A DNA stretch of 46,008 nt from CAZNPL01 sp964574815 (GCA_964574815.1 CAZNPL010000047.1:1-46008), one strand, 5' to 3'; shown: positions 8,933 through 17,664, counted from the stretch's first letter. The notes: generated from the sequence alone by a model not told the origin. Program-made: numbers and translations.

Positions 8933-9571
8933 ATGAAGAAGCGCGACCCAATAGTCTCTTTGAAGATCGGTATAAACCAGCCGTTCTCCTTACGTAAACT
9001 CCCGCCGGATCTTCAGCTTCGCGTGGAGGAGTTCGATGAGCAAACCGACGAGAATGACCAGACGAAACACGTGTACGCATGCTACGGACTGGCAATGTAC
9101 TACGGTCAGGTATTGGAGCAAGGTGTTCAAAACATCTTGTCCTACATCAACGGTCTCACCCACCTAGGTGCACTAGCCTTGGGGCGTAGGCCGATAGACC
9201 TTGCCAGAAAGAAGACCCTTGGCCGACTCATCACGATCGTTCGAGAGCACGTGGCAATCGACGGCGACGCCGACAAACTAGTCCGTGTCGCCCTGAAGAA
9301 GCGGAACTTCCTTGCGCACGACTTCTTTGCCCGCCGGATCGACTTGATGTCACACCCAGTCGGACTGCGATGGATGGTTGTCGAGCTTCTGCGATCGGTA
9401 CATCTGTTTCGAATGGCAGATTTCGTCTTCGAGCCTTTGGCCAGAACGCTCTCGTCCGAAGCCGGGCTTTCCGAGGATGATATCCGCCGAATTGCAGAAC
9501 GTACAAAAGAAGATGCACGGACGAGGCTGGAGGCGTATCATAGCCATGATGACGGCCCGTTGATATCCTGA
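8933..9571 (+). CDS. HEPN-like protein with RNxxxH motif
   Basis: This 212-residue helical protein has the clear HEPN signature R124-N-F-L-A-H129 in ALKKRNFLAHDFF. In HEPN ribonucleases the Arg and His of Rx4H form the active site. The helix with YGLAMYYGQVLEQGVQNIL (about 51-69) matches the first long HEPN helix. No other domain is visible. The ATG at 8933 lacks a clear ribosome binding site. It follows the zinc-ribbon gene by 93 nt and ends the accessory island; a hairpin and octamer array follow. It could be a toxin, an RNase effector or an inactive partner; substrate unknown. Confidence 0.75.
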   Translation: MKKRDPIVSLKIGINQPFSLRKLPPDLQLRVEEFDEQTDENDQTKHVYACYGLAMYYGQVLEQGVQNILSYINGLTHLGALALGRRPIDLARKKTLGRLITIVREHVAIDGDADKLVRVALKKRNFLAHDFFARRIDLMSHPVGLRWMVVELLRSVHLFRMADFVFEPLARTLSSEAGLSEDDIRRIAERTKEDARTRLEAYHSHDDGPLIS

Positions 9572-9674
9572 AAGTGGTTGTCGTCGCGTCAGCCCCAGAT
9601 TCGGGGATTCCGGGGGACTCCATGCTTAAATCCCGCGTTGCGGGCCGCTGCAGGCTTTCGGCTTCGCCCAACCT

Positions 9675-9815
9675 AAGCTGCGTGCAAAGAAGTCCGCACG
9701 CAGCTTGGAGCAGGCGGGGATTAGATCACGTGATCAGTTGAGCAGGCGGATTGGAGCAGGTGATCAGGTGAGCAGGCCGATTGGAACAGTTGATCAGTTG
9801 ACCAGGTGAACAGGG
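9675..9815. repeat. AAGCTGCG palindrome copy 2 with GAGCAGGT octamer array
   Basis: An 11-bp stem (AAGCTGCGTGC / GCACGCAGCTT, 10-nt loop) at 9675-9706 is followed by octamers GATCAGTT, GAGCAGGC, GAGCAGGT, GATCAGGT and relatives over 9732-9815, twice broken by GATTG. The order is the same as at 3894-3980, so palindrome and array form one composite element. It follows the HEPN-like genes. Confidence 0.75.
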
Positions 9816-9933
9816 GAGAAGGGCGGAAACGACTCTGCCTGCGGCTCGCCTGCGGTCTTGGCTCCGTTGGGCCGGTCGCTGGCGCTCTCGGCTCTGATGC
9901 ATGGGCGTCCCAGCGCGGGGTTGGAGAGGAATG

Positions 9934-10019
9934 TCCGCTTCCTCACGGGCGCGGCTCGGAAAAGGCGGGCGCGGCTCGGATACGGCGGGCGCGGCTCGGA
10001 AAACTATCATCGCGGCTCG
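9934..10019. repeat. GCGCGGCTCGG repeat cluster left of the TIGR04255 module
   Basis: A 27-bp sequence beginning TCCGCTTCCTCACGGG (9934-9960) is followed by further partial copies of GGCGCGGCTCGGA to 10019. The same 27-mer recurs in the same orientation at 11884-11910, just beyond the first gene of the TIGR04255 module. Confidence 0.75.
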
Positions 10020-10048
10020 GGAAGGCTCGCGGCGCGGGCGGCGGTGAA

Positions 10049-10465
10049 TCATCGCGCCGGAGGCTCGTACACGATCGCGCCCGGTCGATTCGCCATTTCC
10101 GCGTAGCGGCGCTGGACCGCCTTCAGACGCCGCTTGTCGGCTCTGAAGGCCGGATAGCTCAGTTCCGGAATGATCGCGTGGCCGCGGGGACCTTCGGCGA
10201 GAGGATCCGGCGTTACGGTCAGGCCCAGTTCGGACAACTCCCTGACGCTCAGGCGCACCACGTGATAGTCCCCGCGCTTCGGCAAGGAGCGGGCGACCTC
10301 CGCCGCGGCCGTATACCGCTCCCTGAATACCGAGAGCCCCTCGGTGTCGTTCCGGTTGGGCTCGAAGGCGACTCGCAGAATCGGCGGCTTGTAGAAGTGC
10401 TCGACGTTGGGGATCGCGCGTAAGACCCACTCGTTCAGCGAAACTGGTGACCGCTCGTCCGACAA
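10049..10465 (-). CDS. Hypothetical protein, third gene of the TIGR04255 module
   Basis: This 138-residue soluble protein is not assigned to a named family. Visible blocks are GLSVFRERYTAAAEVARSL, YHVVRLSVRELSELGLTV and HAIIPELSYP, followed by a basic helix (DKRRLKAVQRRYAE). No signal peptide or membrane segment is seen. The frame opens with a TTG at 10465, and an in-frame stop a few codons upstream leaves little choice of start. It lies 69 nt after the second gene and probably shares its message. The module seems a self-contained accessory unit of unknown job. Confidence 0.65.
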   Translation of the reverse strand: MSDERSPVSLNEWVLRAIPNVEHFYKPPILRVAFEPNRNDTEGLSVFRERYTAAAEVARSLPKRGDYHVVRLSVRELSELGLTVTPDPLAEGPRGHAIIPELSYPAFRADKRRLKAVQRRYAEMANRPGAIVYEPPAR

Positions 10466-10534
10466 CGCAATGCCTGCTGCCTATTCCCCACGGTCCAACT
10501 TGGTTTCTTCCACAAACGCGACGCCATCCCCGAC

Positions 10535-10954
10535 TTATGGCAAGGCATCCCGCCAGTGCATCGCCGCGGCGCCGGGCCGTTCGAGCATCCACTCCACGAC
10601 GCCGCCGGCACGCACTTCGGCCTCGAGATACTCTCCCCGAGCTTCCCAGATCATCACGATCGTCTCCCCTGGGGTCGGGGCGATTCGATCGGGCGGGGGC
10701 AGACGCCCTTCCTGTTGCAGCCGGCGCACGAGGGCGATCGCAGCGTCGGCCAGATCGGCCCCGATCGCGCGCGTCCCGGCTCCGTCCCAGTTATCTCGTA
10801 GCGATCGTATGCAAAGAAGGTCGTCGATGCGCCGGCACCACTGTCTCTCGGACGTGCCCTCCTCCGAACTGAAGAGCTGTCGGTCTTCGACACCGTAATG
10901 CGAGAGCCAAGCGTCCTGGGTCCACGTTGTAGCCGCAGCTTGACTTGGTGACAT
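10535..10954 (-). CDS. Hypothetical protein, second gene of the TIGR04255 module
   Basis: This 139-residue protein contains LRDNWDGAGTRAI (about 52-64), a block I associate with short uncharacterised proteins in planctomycetes and other bacteria, then a helix and a beta-rich C-terminal part (ETIVMIWEARGEYLEAEV). Its ATG follows the stop of the TIGR04255 gene with no gap (TGA directly before ATG), which strongly implies translational coupling. No catalytic motif is seen. Partners encoded this tightly often form a complex, but that is inference. Confidence 0.7.
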   Translation of the reverse strand: MSPSQAAATTWTQDAWLSHYGVEDRQLFSSEEGTSERQWCRRIDDLLCIRSLRDNWDGAGTRAIGADLADAAIALVRRLQQEGRLPPPDRIAPTPGETIVMIWEARGEYLEAEVRAGGVVEWMLERPGAAAMHWRDALP

Positions 10955-11764
10955 TCACGCCGTCCTTTTCCAGGCCTCGTGCGCCTTGCCAGAGGTCATG
11001 GCCACGAAGGAACTCACGATTGCCTCATGCCCGCGCCGCAGGCACTGGTCGATCTGCAACGCCTGCTCGGGCGAGACCGGACCGCGGGCGGTGAACGTGA
11101 GCGCCAGTGCTTCCGGCCCCGTCGGCCCGCCGACGCGGGCATGCCGGATCTTCACGTGAAGGCGGCCCTCGTTCTGCCCGAGCACGTAGCTCCACTCCCC
11201 GCCGGAGCTCTCGAGACGCTGCCCGTCGACGTTGTCGGCCGGCGCGAAGAAGCCCGGGAATATGTGACGCCAGTCCTTCGGCGAATCCCAAAGAGCTCCA
11301 CGCGGAAGGTGATTAACGTATGTCACTTCCCACTGATTCAGTTGGACGTCGCCAAGCCCGACGACTCGCACGAACTCGGTAAAGGCCGCGAGTTTCTCTC
11401 GGAACTCGGGCAGGATGGCAGCAAACGAGGGGTAGTGGCCGTTCCTCTTTCGCCAATTGTAGATGAAGCGCGACCTTTGTATCTGGATCATCCGATCTTC
11501 GGCCGTGTTGATGATCTGGACTCGATTCGGCGCCGTGCCCGGGCGTACGTGGATGCCTTCGCGACCCCAGACACGCTCATCGCCAAAGCGTTCGAACGCT
11601 TCCGGCAGCTCTGCCACCTCGACGATCGTCGGCCACTCGCTACGGATCGTTGTCCAATAACTCCCGGCATGAGCCGTTGAAAACCCCGCGAGCGGGTCGA
11701 ATTGGACGCCCAGGACCGTCTCGACGACCGGCGGGTTTCCGAATTGTGGGACGGATTCGCTCAT
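10955..11764 (-). CDS. TIGR04255 family protein
   Basis: This 269-residue protein fits the sporadically distributed, uncharacterised TIGR04255 family. Signs are the opening PPVVETVLGVQFDPL, the core RVQIINTAEDRMIQIQRSRF with IYNWRK, and QLNQWEVTYVNHLP in the middle. No enzymatic motif, signal peptide or membrane segment is apparent. It heads a three-gene minus-strand operon. No Shine-Dalgarno site precedes the ATG; a promoter-like TTGATA-N18-TAAGAT ends 9 nt upstream, suggesting a leaderless message. Patchy distribution and flanking repeats point to mobility. Role unknown. Confidence 0.8.
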   Translation of the reverse strand: MSESVPQFGNPPVVETVLGVQFDPLAGFSTAHAGSYWTTIRSEWPTIVEVAELPEAFERFGDERVWGREGIHVRPGTAPNRVQIINTAEDRMIQIQRSRFIYNWRKRNGHYPSFAAILPEFREKLAAFTEFVRVVGLGDVQLNQWEVTYVNHLPRGALWDSPKDWRHIFPGFFAPADNVDGQRLESSGGEWSYVLGQNEGRLHVKIRHARVGGPTGPEALALTFTARGPVSPEQALQIDQCLRRGHEAIVSSFVAMTSGKAHEAWKRTA

Positions 11765-11773
11765 CGCCGCAGT

Positions 11774-11803
11774 ATCTTAGCGGCCCCCGGTGCAACTTAT
11801 CAA
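11774..11803 (-). promoter_or_regulatory. Predicted promoter of the TIGR04255 operon
   Basis: On the minus strand TTGATA (11798-11803) and TAAGAT (11774-11779) are 18 bp apart. Exactly 9 nt separate the -10 box from the ATG at 11764, as at the BFD-like gene and the gene at 41758. Confidence 0.5.
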
Positions 11804-11883
11804 CTCCCAGAGGATCGATGGGGGAACTCGTCAAGAACGACTGCCAGTGCGGGTCGGCGCACGCGACGCCGATGTTCCCCTCT

Positions 11884-11929
11884 TCCGCTTCCTCACGGGC
11901 GCGGCTCGGAAACGGCGATCGCAGCTCGG
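11884..11929. repeat. GCGCGGCTCGG repeat right of the TIGR04255 module
   Basis: The 27-mer found at 9934-9960 recurs here in the same orientation, followed by a diverged half copy (GCAGCTCGGA) at about 11920-11929. Together the copies bracket the operon. The remaining sequence to 11996 shows no gene. Confidence 0.75.
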
Positions 11930-11996
11930 AATGCACACCAAGCCCCCGGCCGGGGGCGACGGAATATAGCCACGGGTGCCAGCCCGCGGTGGTCCT

Positions 11997-13211
11997 TCAA
12001 TTCGACTCGAGCGAATCGATCACCATCGTAACAAACTCGACCATCTTCGAAGGCTCGAGCCACCTTACGACGATCAGCAGGTCGTGTTCCTGGTCAACCA
12101 CCACGTGGTTGCCGCCGAATCCGCTGCCGATGAATATGGAATCAGGCCACGACGGCACCTTTCTCGGGCCCTGGTTGAGCCACCACATGTAGCCGTAATT
12201 CGGCTTCGCCTCGGACGGAACCCGGAGCATTCGGATCCATTCTTCGGATACGACTTGTTCGCCTTTCCACTCCCCGTTTCGCAGAAACAGATACCCGAAC
12301 CTCGCCTGGTCCCTGGTGCTGATGAACATGCCGCCGCCCCGGTGCCCGCCGCCGCTGACCGACTGCATTCGCAGCCCGTCGATCACGACCCATGAATTCT
12401 CGTACCCGTGCCACCGCCACGTACATGAAGCGCCGATCGGGTCCATGATCTTCTCTTTCAGGACCACCGGCAGCGGCCGCCTCCAGACCTGCAGCAGCGA
12501 ATAGGCCAGCACGTTCACGCGCACGTCGTTGTACTTGAAGCTCGTCCCCGGCTCCTTGAGTTCCCTCCGCTTCAGTTCCTCCGGCGTATGCCCCTCCGGA
12601 GGCCGGTCCGCCCAGTCGGGCCTGTCCCAGAGCGTGCCGGACCAGTCGGAGGACTGATTCAGAAGATGATGCCACGTGATCTTCGAATTGTGCTCCGAAG
12701 CGAACGTACCGTCGCGAACGTAATCGCCCGCCTTGTCATGCACATCGGCGATAAGTCCGGCATCGATCGCCAGCCCGGCCACGGTCGAAAGATAGCTCTT
12801 GGTAACGCTGAAGGTCATGTCCACGCACTTCGTATCGCCCCATTCCGCCACGATATAGCCGTTCTTGACGACCATACCGGCCGGTCCGCCCCGCTCCTTG
12901 GTCGGCCCGACGATCGTGTTGTCCGGTTCGAACGAACTCAAGATAGCCAGCCTCAGGTCTCTCGGGCCGCTGTACTCATTCGCCATGGCAAAATCGACCG
13001 CCTTCTGTAAAGACTCGGCGTCGATCCCCACATCCTCGGGCCGGCGGGATTCCCATTCGCCCGTCCGGCCGGGGTAGTAAGCCGACCGCGATTGCGCGCG
13101 AACCAACGCTGGAGTGACAGCTAACACGACAAGCGGCAGACATAGGCCGGCCGAAAACCAAGAACGCAAGGACCACTTCTTGCTTTCAAATACACGTGGC
13201 GCGAGCAACAT
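11997..13211 (-). CDS. Secreted serine hydrolase, beta-lactamase / esterase fold
   Basis: This 404-residue protein belongs to the class C beta-lactamase-like family (beta-lactamases, DD-peptidases, esterases). The N-terminus KKWSLRSWFSAGLCLPLV followed by LAVTPALVRAQ is a signal peptide. The nucleophile motif is S135-V-T-K138 in MTFSVTKSY, and FKYNDVRVN carries the second-motif Tyr. The loop GSGFGGNHVVVD may hold the third element. The ATG at 13211 has GGAGG 8 nt upstream; the frame runs 39 codons further without need. It is divergent from the exonuclease at 13453. The substrate is unknown; antibiotic resistance should not be assumed. Confidence 0.88.
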   Translation of the reverse strand: MLLAPRVFESKKWSLRSWFSAGLCLPLVVLAVTPALVRAQSRSAYYPGRTGEWESRRPEDVGIDAESLQKAVDFAMANEYSGPRDLRLAILSSFEPDNTIVGPTKERGGPAGMVVKNGYIVAEWGDTKCVDMTFSVTKSYLSTVAGLAIDAGLIADVHDKAGDYVRDGTFASEHNSKITWHHLLNQSSDWSGTLWDRPDWADRPPEGHTPEELKRRELKEPGTSFKYNDVRVNVLAYSLLQVWRRPLPVVLKEKIMDPIGASCTWRWHGYENSWVVIDGLRMQSVSGGGHRGGGMFISTRDQARFGYLFLRNGEWKGEQVVSEEWIRMLRVPSEAKPNYGYMWWLNQGPRKVPSWPDSIFIGSGFGGNHVVVDQEHDLLIVVRWLEPSKMVEFVTMVIDSLESN

Positions 13212-13452
13212 GCTTGAAACCTCCGGATTGGATTCCTGTCTCTTGCCGAGCACTTGGCCGCGGCAAACCTGCGTACCAACTATTCCAGAGATGCTCAAGG
13301 CTATCCGCGAAATCCGCGAGTCGCCCACCCGCCTCGCCGCTCGGCATGGTGGTACACAACCGCCGAGCCGGTACGATAGCCGGCTCGCGACACGGCGGCA
13401 GAGGACCCCTCGTTTTTAGGCGCGGCGGCGCCAGCCGGCAGGAGCACCTGAC

Positions 13453-13974
13453 ATGAGTTACATCATGGTCGATGTTGAGGCCGACGGGCCCATTCCGGGC
13501 GACTACTCGATGGTGTGCCTCGGGGCCATCGTCGTGGAGCCATCGCTGAGCAAGACCTTCTACGGCCGACTCAAGCCCATCTCCGACAAGTGGATTCCCG
13601 AAGCGCTCGCCGTCAGCGGATTCAGCCGGGAAGAGACGCTGAAGTTCGATGCGCCCGAAACCGTGATGCGCTCGTTCGCGAACTGGATCGAATCAATGAG
13701 CACAGGGCGGCCGGTCTTCATCTCGGACAACAACGGTTTCGATTGGCAGTTCGTGAACTGGTACTTCCACCACTTCCTGGGCTCGAATCCGTTCGGCCAC
13801 AGCTCCACCAATCTCGGCTCACTCTACAAGGGCGTGGTCAAGGATGTGTACGTCAGCTTCAAGCATCTCAGGAAAACGCGACACACCCACGACCCCGTGG
13901 ACGACGCGCGCGGAAACGCCGAGGCCCTCCTGCAAATCAAGGAGGACCACGCCCTCAAAATCACGCTAAAGTGA
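13453..13974 (+). CDS. DEDDh 3'-5' exonuclease-like protein (RNase T / DnaQ fold)
   Basis: This 173-residue protein has the acidic pattern of DnaQ-fold exonucleases: D7-V-E9 in IMVDVEADGP, D97 in NGFDWQF, and H146 with D151 in HDPVDDARGNAEAL. This is the DEDDh arrangement, expected to remove nucleotides from 3' ends of DNA or RNA with two metal ions. The protein is the bare domain, so it may act alone on RNA ends or damaged DNA. AGGAG lies 8 nt before the ATG. It sits between two secreted hydrolases and shows no operon partner. Confidence 0.85.
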   Translation: MSYIMVDVEADGPIPGDYSMVCLGAIVVEPSLSKTFYGRLKPISDKWIPEALAVSGFSREETLKFDAPETVMRSFANWIESMSTGRPVFISDNNGFDWQFVNWYFHHFLGSNPFGHSSTNLGSLYKGVVKDVYVSFKHLRKTRHTHDPVDDARGNAEALLQIKEDHALKITLK

Positions 13975-14128
13975 GCCGCAGCGCACTGGATCGTTACCAA
14001 CGAAACAAGCACGCAGAATCTCCGACATTCCTGACAGGCCGCCCCCTTGCCGATCGTCTCTTACTTCGGAGTCGCAAGCGGCAGAACCCGGTCCGGGCCG
14101 GATCGAACCCTATTCCGAGGAGCTGTAC

Positions 14129-15328
14129 ATGTCGGGCATATGGCGGATTCGCCGCACGCTCGTGGTCTGCGGCCTGTTGCTCTCGCTGCTCGCCCCGGTG
14201 GGAGTCGCCGGCGAGACCGAGCACCGTGTTGACCGACACGCTTTCGTCGCGCATCTGGACGCCCTCGTTCCCGCGCTTCTCGAGAAGACGAAGACGCCCG
14301 GGGCCGCCGTTGGCTTGATCGAAGATGGCGACGTGTTCCTGCTGCGCGGGTACGGACTGGCGGACAAGGAGGCACGCAGGCCGGTTACGCCCAAAACACT
14401 CTTCAATGTCGGCTCAGTCTCCAAGGTTGTGACGGCCTGGGGCGTAGTGGACCTGCACGAACGAGGCAGGATCGATCTCGATGAGCCGGTCAACCGATAC
14501 CTGAAGCGTTGGCAGGTTCCGGGCGCGGAAGTCGATACCGACGGCGTGACGGTCCGCCGGCTTCTGAGCCACATGGCCGGCGTGTCGCTCAGCGCCGTGC
14601 CCGAATACAAACCGGGAAAGAATCCGCCGCCACTTGTCGCAGCGCTGAACAGCGAGACGGACGGCGTACGCCTGATTCATCAGCCCGGGACGCAGTGGAG
14701 TTACTCCGGCGGCGGCTACATGGTCCTGCAACTGCTCATCGAAGACGTAACCGGCCAGGAGTTCTCGGCCTTCATGAGTGAGCATGTCATGATGCCGCTG
14801 GGCATGTCGCATGCGACCTTCCGTCCGGACGTGGCCCAAAAAGGCGATCTGGCGGCGCCGTATGATGAGTCAGGGGCACGTACATCGATCCATCAATACG
14901 CCGGCCTCGCCGCCGCCGGGCTCTACGCGACCGTCGAGGATCTGGCCCGACTCGCAGTCGCCGGGATGTGCCCATTTACAAAAAACGAGTACCGCGTACT
15001 CGAAAAGGAAAGCGTTCGCGAGATGCAGCAACCCGCGCCCGGAACGGAAGCCCTGTTCTTCAAGAGCGGGCTTGGCTACCGGATCATTCCGCTGCCCGGA
15101 AACGCCACCTACGTCGGGCACTCCGGCTCGAACACCGGCTGGATGGCGACCCTGTCGACGATTCCCGCGCAGGGCGACGGCGTCGTGGTCCTGACCAACA
15201 GCTCGAATGGCGAATCCGTATACCGCTGGATCCTCTGTGACTGGGTTCACTGGAAGACCGGAGCTTTCTGGCCACGCTACTGCGACGACCGATCGAACCA
15301 GCCGGGCGGCACGCTGCACGAAGAATAG
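14129..15328 (+). CDS. Secreted serine hydrolase, beta-lactamase / DD-peptidase fold
   Basis: This 399-residue protein is a second member of the beta-lactamase-like serine hydrolases, distinct from that at 11997. A signal peptide spans about 1-28 (RRTLVVCGLLLSLLAPVGVAG). The active-site Ser and Lys are S96-V-S-K99 in FNVGSVSKVV, the Tyr motif is Y192-S-G in QWSYSGGGYM, and HSGSNTGWMA near the end is the third element. Typical domain blocks TPGAAVGLIEDG and GLADKEARRPVTPKTLFN are present. GAGGAG precedes the ATG by 6 nt. Substrate unknown; peptidoglycan peptides or small esters are likely. Confidence 0.9.
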   Translation: MSGIWRIRRTLVVCGLLLSLLAPVGVAGETEHRVDRHAFVAHLDALVPALLEKTKTPGAAVGLIEDGDVFLLRGYGLADKEARRPVTPKTLFNVGSVSKVVTAWGVVDLHERGRIDLDEPVNRYLKRWQVPGAEVDTDGVTVRRLLSHMAGVSLSAVPEYKPGKNPPPLVAALNSETDGVRLIHQPGTQWSYSGGGYMVLQLLIEDVTGQEFSAFMSEHVMMPLGMSHATFRPDVAQKGDLAAPYDESGARTSIHQYAGLAAAGLYATVEDLARLAVAGMCPFTKNEYRVLEKESVREMQQPAPGTEALFFKSGLGYRIIPLPGNATYVGHSGSNTGWMATLSTIPAQGDGVVVLTNSSNGESVYRWILCDWVHWKTGAFWPRYCDDRSNQPGGTLHEE

Positions 15329-15517
15329 CAGAACCACATGACGCGACTACCGACACCGCGTGACCACCGGCTAAACGACGCGCGCGACCAGTTGACGTTC
15401 TCAAACGGGAAACTGACCACAGTACGGGCGCACTACGGCCGCCCGCGTGCGGGCCTGAACCAAGCTCGGTGCATCGCCATCCAAGGTTGGACGACGAGCG
15501 ATCACTCACCCGCTCTC

Positions 15518-16105
15518 TCAATTAAGCGGACAGGTATCGGGTCCGCAGCTTGTGCTGACGCCGAGCCAATCTCCATTCTGGGTGTCACATTGCGACACAC
15601 CGGCCACTTCGATGCATGAATCATCCGGCAGGCAGCAGACACCGGGACCGCAGCACGGATCGACGCCCGCAATGGCGTCCAAAATCGCGAACGCATCGAG
15701 AACGTTCACCACGCCGTTCGGCTCACACGGATGGATGTCGGCGTTTGCCAGGGAGCATGCGTCGCCGCCCCCCGGCTCCACACCTGCGATCAAATCCAGA
15801 ACGCAAAAGATGTCGATCACACTGGCGATCCCGTTGCCGCCGACGTCGCCGTAGTTGCTTTTGGGCGCGTTGGAACACTGTGCGTCATCGCCGCACGCGT
15901 CGTACGTACAGACATCGAGATCATTGCAGTCGTCGTTAACGTCGCAGGCGAGAACCTGCTCGCTTGCGACCGGGCCGTCCGACTCCACACTCCGTTCCGA
16001 CGTTACCCTCCCTCTGATTTCGCGGCCGCTGTCGGAGTCCTGTGCCGAACTCGTCAGTACCATGCCTGAAACCGCCAACAGAACCCACACAATTCGAACG
16101 TCCAT
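15518..16105 (-). CDS. Secreted Cys-rich protein with dockerin-like double repeat
   Basis: This 195-residue exported protein starts with a signal peptide (MDVRIVWVLLAVSGMVLTSS). After a spacer comes DCNDLDVCTYDAC, a Cys-rich calcium-type motif. Two dockerin-like halves follow: NYGDVGGNGIASVIDIF with CVLDLIAG, and NADIHPCEPNGVVNVLD with AFAILDAIAG. A short Cys-rich tail ends CGPDTCPLN. The same tail ends the M4 peptidase at 28749-31826, so both may share an anchoring or sorting route. The start at 16105 has AAGGA 6 nt upstream; the frame extends further but looks non-coding. No catalytic domain is present. Confidence 0.75.
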   Translation of the reverse strand: MDVRIVWVLLAVSGMVLTSSAQDSDSGREIRGRVTSERSVESDGPVASEQVLACDVNDDCNDLDVCTYDACGDDAQCSNAPKSNYGDVGGNGIASVIDIFCVLDLIAGVEPGGGDACSLANADIHPCEPNGVVNVLDAFAILDAIAGVDPCCGPGVCCLPDDSCIEVAGVSQCDTQNGDWLGVSTSCGPDTCPLN

Positions 16106-16597
16106 GACCAGTCCTTCCATTTTCAACAACGAGAAGTGTTTCAAGAACGACGACGCGCACGACACGCGCATGGGGTGGTCAGAATCCCACCGTCGCCCAA
16201 CAACCTTCATGTATTCCCTGCAGACTCGAGACCCGCCGACGCGCATGCCGGCCCGAACCAGACTTAGCGCGCCGATCTTCGCGACTTCTCGAACGGGCCG
16301 TATAGCAACCGCCCGCCCTACTAAGACTCGCTGTCGCGTCACCCGCTGGAATGGTGCTTGGCCGACCGCACACGCCCCCCCCCCGGGCGCACCAGCCACG
16401 ACCTGACGACTTTGGAAATGGAGGGCCTTATCCCTCACTACCCGAACTCAAGGCCCTATATGTACCATAATCCGAGCGATGCGCCAAGGGAAAGTCTCAC
16501 TGGAATGCGCCCGAACAACGAGCGGCACCAGGACCGCGCAGAGCCGTTTTCCAACCCCTTGTTGGCACTATGTACGACAAAAAACGGTTGTTAAGGC
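16106..16597. other. Intergenic stretch with a C10 run
   Basis: No convincing gene was found. It should hold the promoter of the dockerin-like gene (minus strand). A run of ten C lies at 16375-16384, a spot prone to length change or sequencing error. Confidence 0.4.
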
Positions 16598-17176
16598 TCA
16601 GGAACCAAGTCGAGATGCCGCTTTGATCCAATCGACATCCAGCCTGAAAGGACCGGCCTGCTTGTCGGAGATCAAAAAGCCGAATGATCGAATCTTACGT
16701 GTGTCCAGCGGCGGAGCCTCAGGCAACTCGACGCCAAATGAGGTTGCTCGGAAATCAGAGAAACGCAGAAAGACCTCCAGCCACTCGCCGGCCTTGGTGT
16801 CGAACTTCACACGATAGGAGCCGGCCCGGAACCGGACATCCGTGCGGATGTTCATCGCGTAGTGCTTCCCGTCGCCGCGGATCCGAATGAGAACGCCGTC
16901 GTAATCCGATAGGTCCCGCTCCACCTCGGCCGAGCGAATCGACGAGAACCCGCCGTTGTTCTCCAGCGAAACGTTCCCACTGAATCGCAGCACACCCTCG
17001 TCCGTGATCTCGGAGCCACCCTCCGAAACGCCGCCCATCACGCCGTCGTTCGTCGCGCTCCACGGCCTGGCGTCGCTCGCCGCGTCAAACGCGAAGATCG
17101 TTTTCGCCGCCGATGTCTCGTCTATGTTTCCCATGACACACCCGCAAGTACAAAGCACGACCGTGGCGGACCACAT
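16598..17176 (-). CDS. CIA30 family protein, probable lipoprotein
   Basis: This 192-residue protein matches the CIA30 domain, named from a mitochondrial complex I assembly factor but common in bacteria as a beta-sandwich of unclear role. The signature runs from FDAASDARPWSATNDGVMGG through GFSSIRSAEVERDLSDYDG and the final FGFLISDKQAGPFRLDVDWI. The N-terminus MWSATVVLCTCGCVMG resembles a short lipoprotein signal, though it lacks a positive charge. GGGAG precedes the ATG. It begins 14 nt after the SRPBCC gene stop and is likely co-transcribed with it. Ligand unknown. Confidence 0.82.
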   Translation of the reverse strand: MWSATVVLCTCGCVMGNIDETSAAKTIFAFDAASDARPWSATNDGVMGGVSEGGSEITDEGVLRFSGNVSLENNGGFSSIRSAEVERDLSDYDGVLIRIRGDGKHYAMNIRTDVRFRAGSYRVKFDTKAGEWLEVFLRFSDFRATSFGVELPEAPPLDTRKIRSFGFLISDKQAGPFRLDVDWIKAASRLGS

Positions 17177-17190
17177 GTCACTCCCACCTT

Positions 17191-17664
17191 TCAGGTGTCG
17201 ATTTCCCGTCGATCGCCCGGCCCGAACAACTCCGGCAGCTTCTCCTGCCGGAAACGGAAGATCGCCCGGAGGTCCGGCGCGACCACACGCTCATTCAGCA
17301 GTCTTCCGCCCGGAACCGCATAGTCCACCTCGTCAAAGACCTTCGTCCCGCCGTCGATCGCCGCAAAGCGATGCCGGTGAATCCAATACCGATAAGGACC
17401 TTTCCTCTGCTCGTCAACAAAAAGATAAGGCGGTTCCCACACGGTGATTTCACTTTGCCAGTGGATCGGAATCCGACGCAGCCGCAGGCGATAGTCCAGC
17501 CTAAGCCCCTCGCGCATGGTCACGGGCATCGGCGTCAGGATCCGGAACTGCAACCAGGACGGCGTGATCGAGTCCAGGTTGCCCGCATCCGCGAAGAACG
17601 CAAACACCTCGCCGATCGGACACGGCAGGGCGACGCTCGAACTGAGCCGAAACCCCTTGCCCAT
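17191..17664 (-). CDS. SRPBCC-fold ligand-binding protein
   Basis: This 157-residue protein fits the START/SRPBCC helix-grip fold. The characteristic blocks are ALPCPIGEVFAFFADAGNLD, ITPSWLQFRILTPMPVTM, DYRLRLRRIPIHW and VWEPPYLFVDEQRKGPYRYW. Members hold hydrophobic ligands in a cavity; this subgroup is often annotated as a cell-division-inhibitor or cyclase-like protein, but no enzyme activity can be claimed. The start is uncertain: the ATG at 17664 gives the usual N-terminus, while the open frame reaches 17856 and no clear ribosome binding site decides. It is the first gene of a pair with CIA30. Confidence 0.8.
   Translation of the reverse strand: MGKGFRLSSSVALPCPIGEVFAFFADAGNLDSITPSWLQFRILTPMPVTMREGLRLDYRLRLRRIPIHWQSEITVWEPPYLFVDEQRKGPYRYWIHRHRFAAIDGGTKVFDEVDYAVPGGRLLNERVVAPDLRAIFRFRQEKLPELFGPGDRREIDT

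Noticed and set aside
15329..15517. Small plus-strand frame after the serine hydrolase
   Set aside because: It runs into the convergent dockerin-like gene and has no ribosome binding site or recognisable sequence.
16375..16384. C10 run as a phase-variation switch
   Set aside because: It is not in or just before a gene start; nothing links it to expression.
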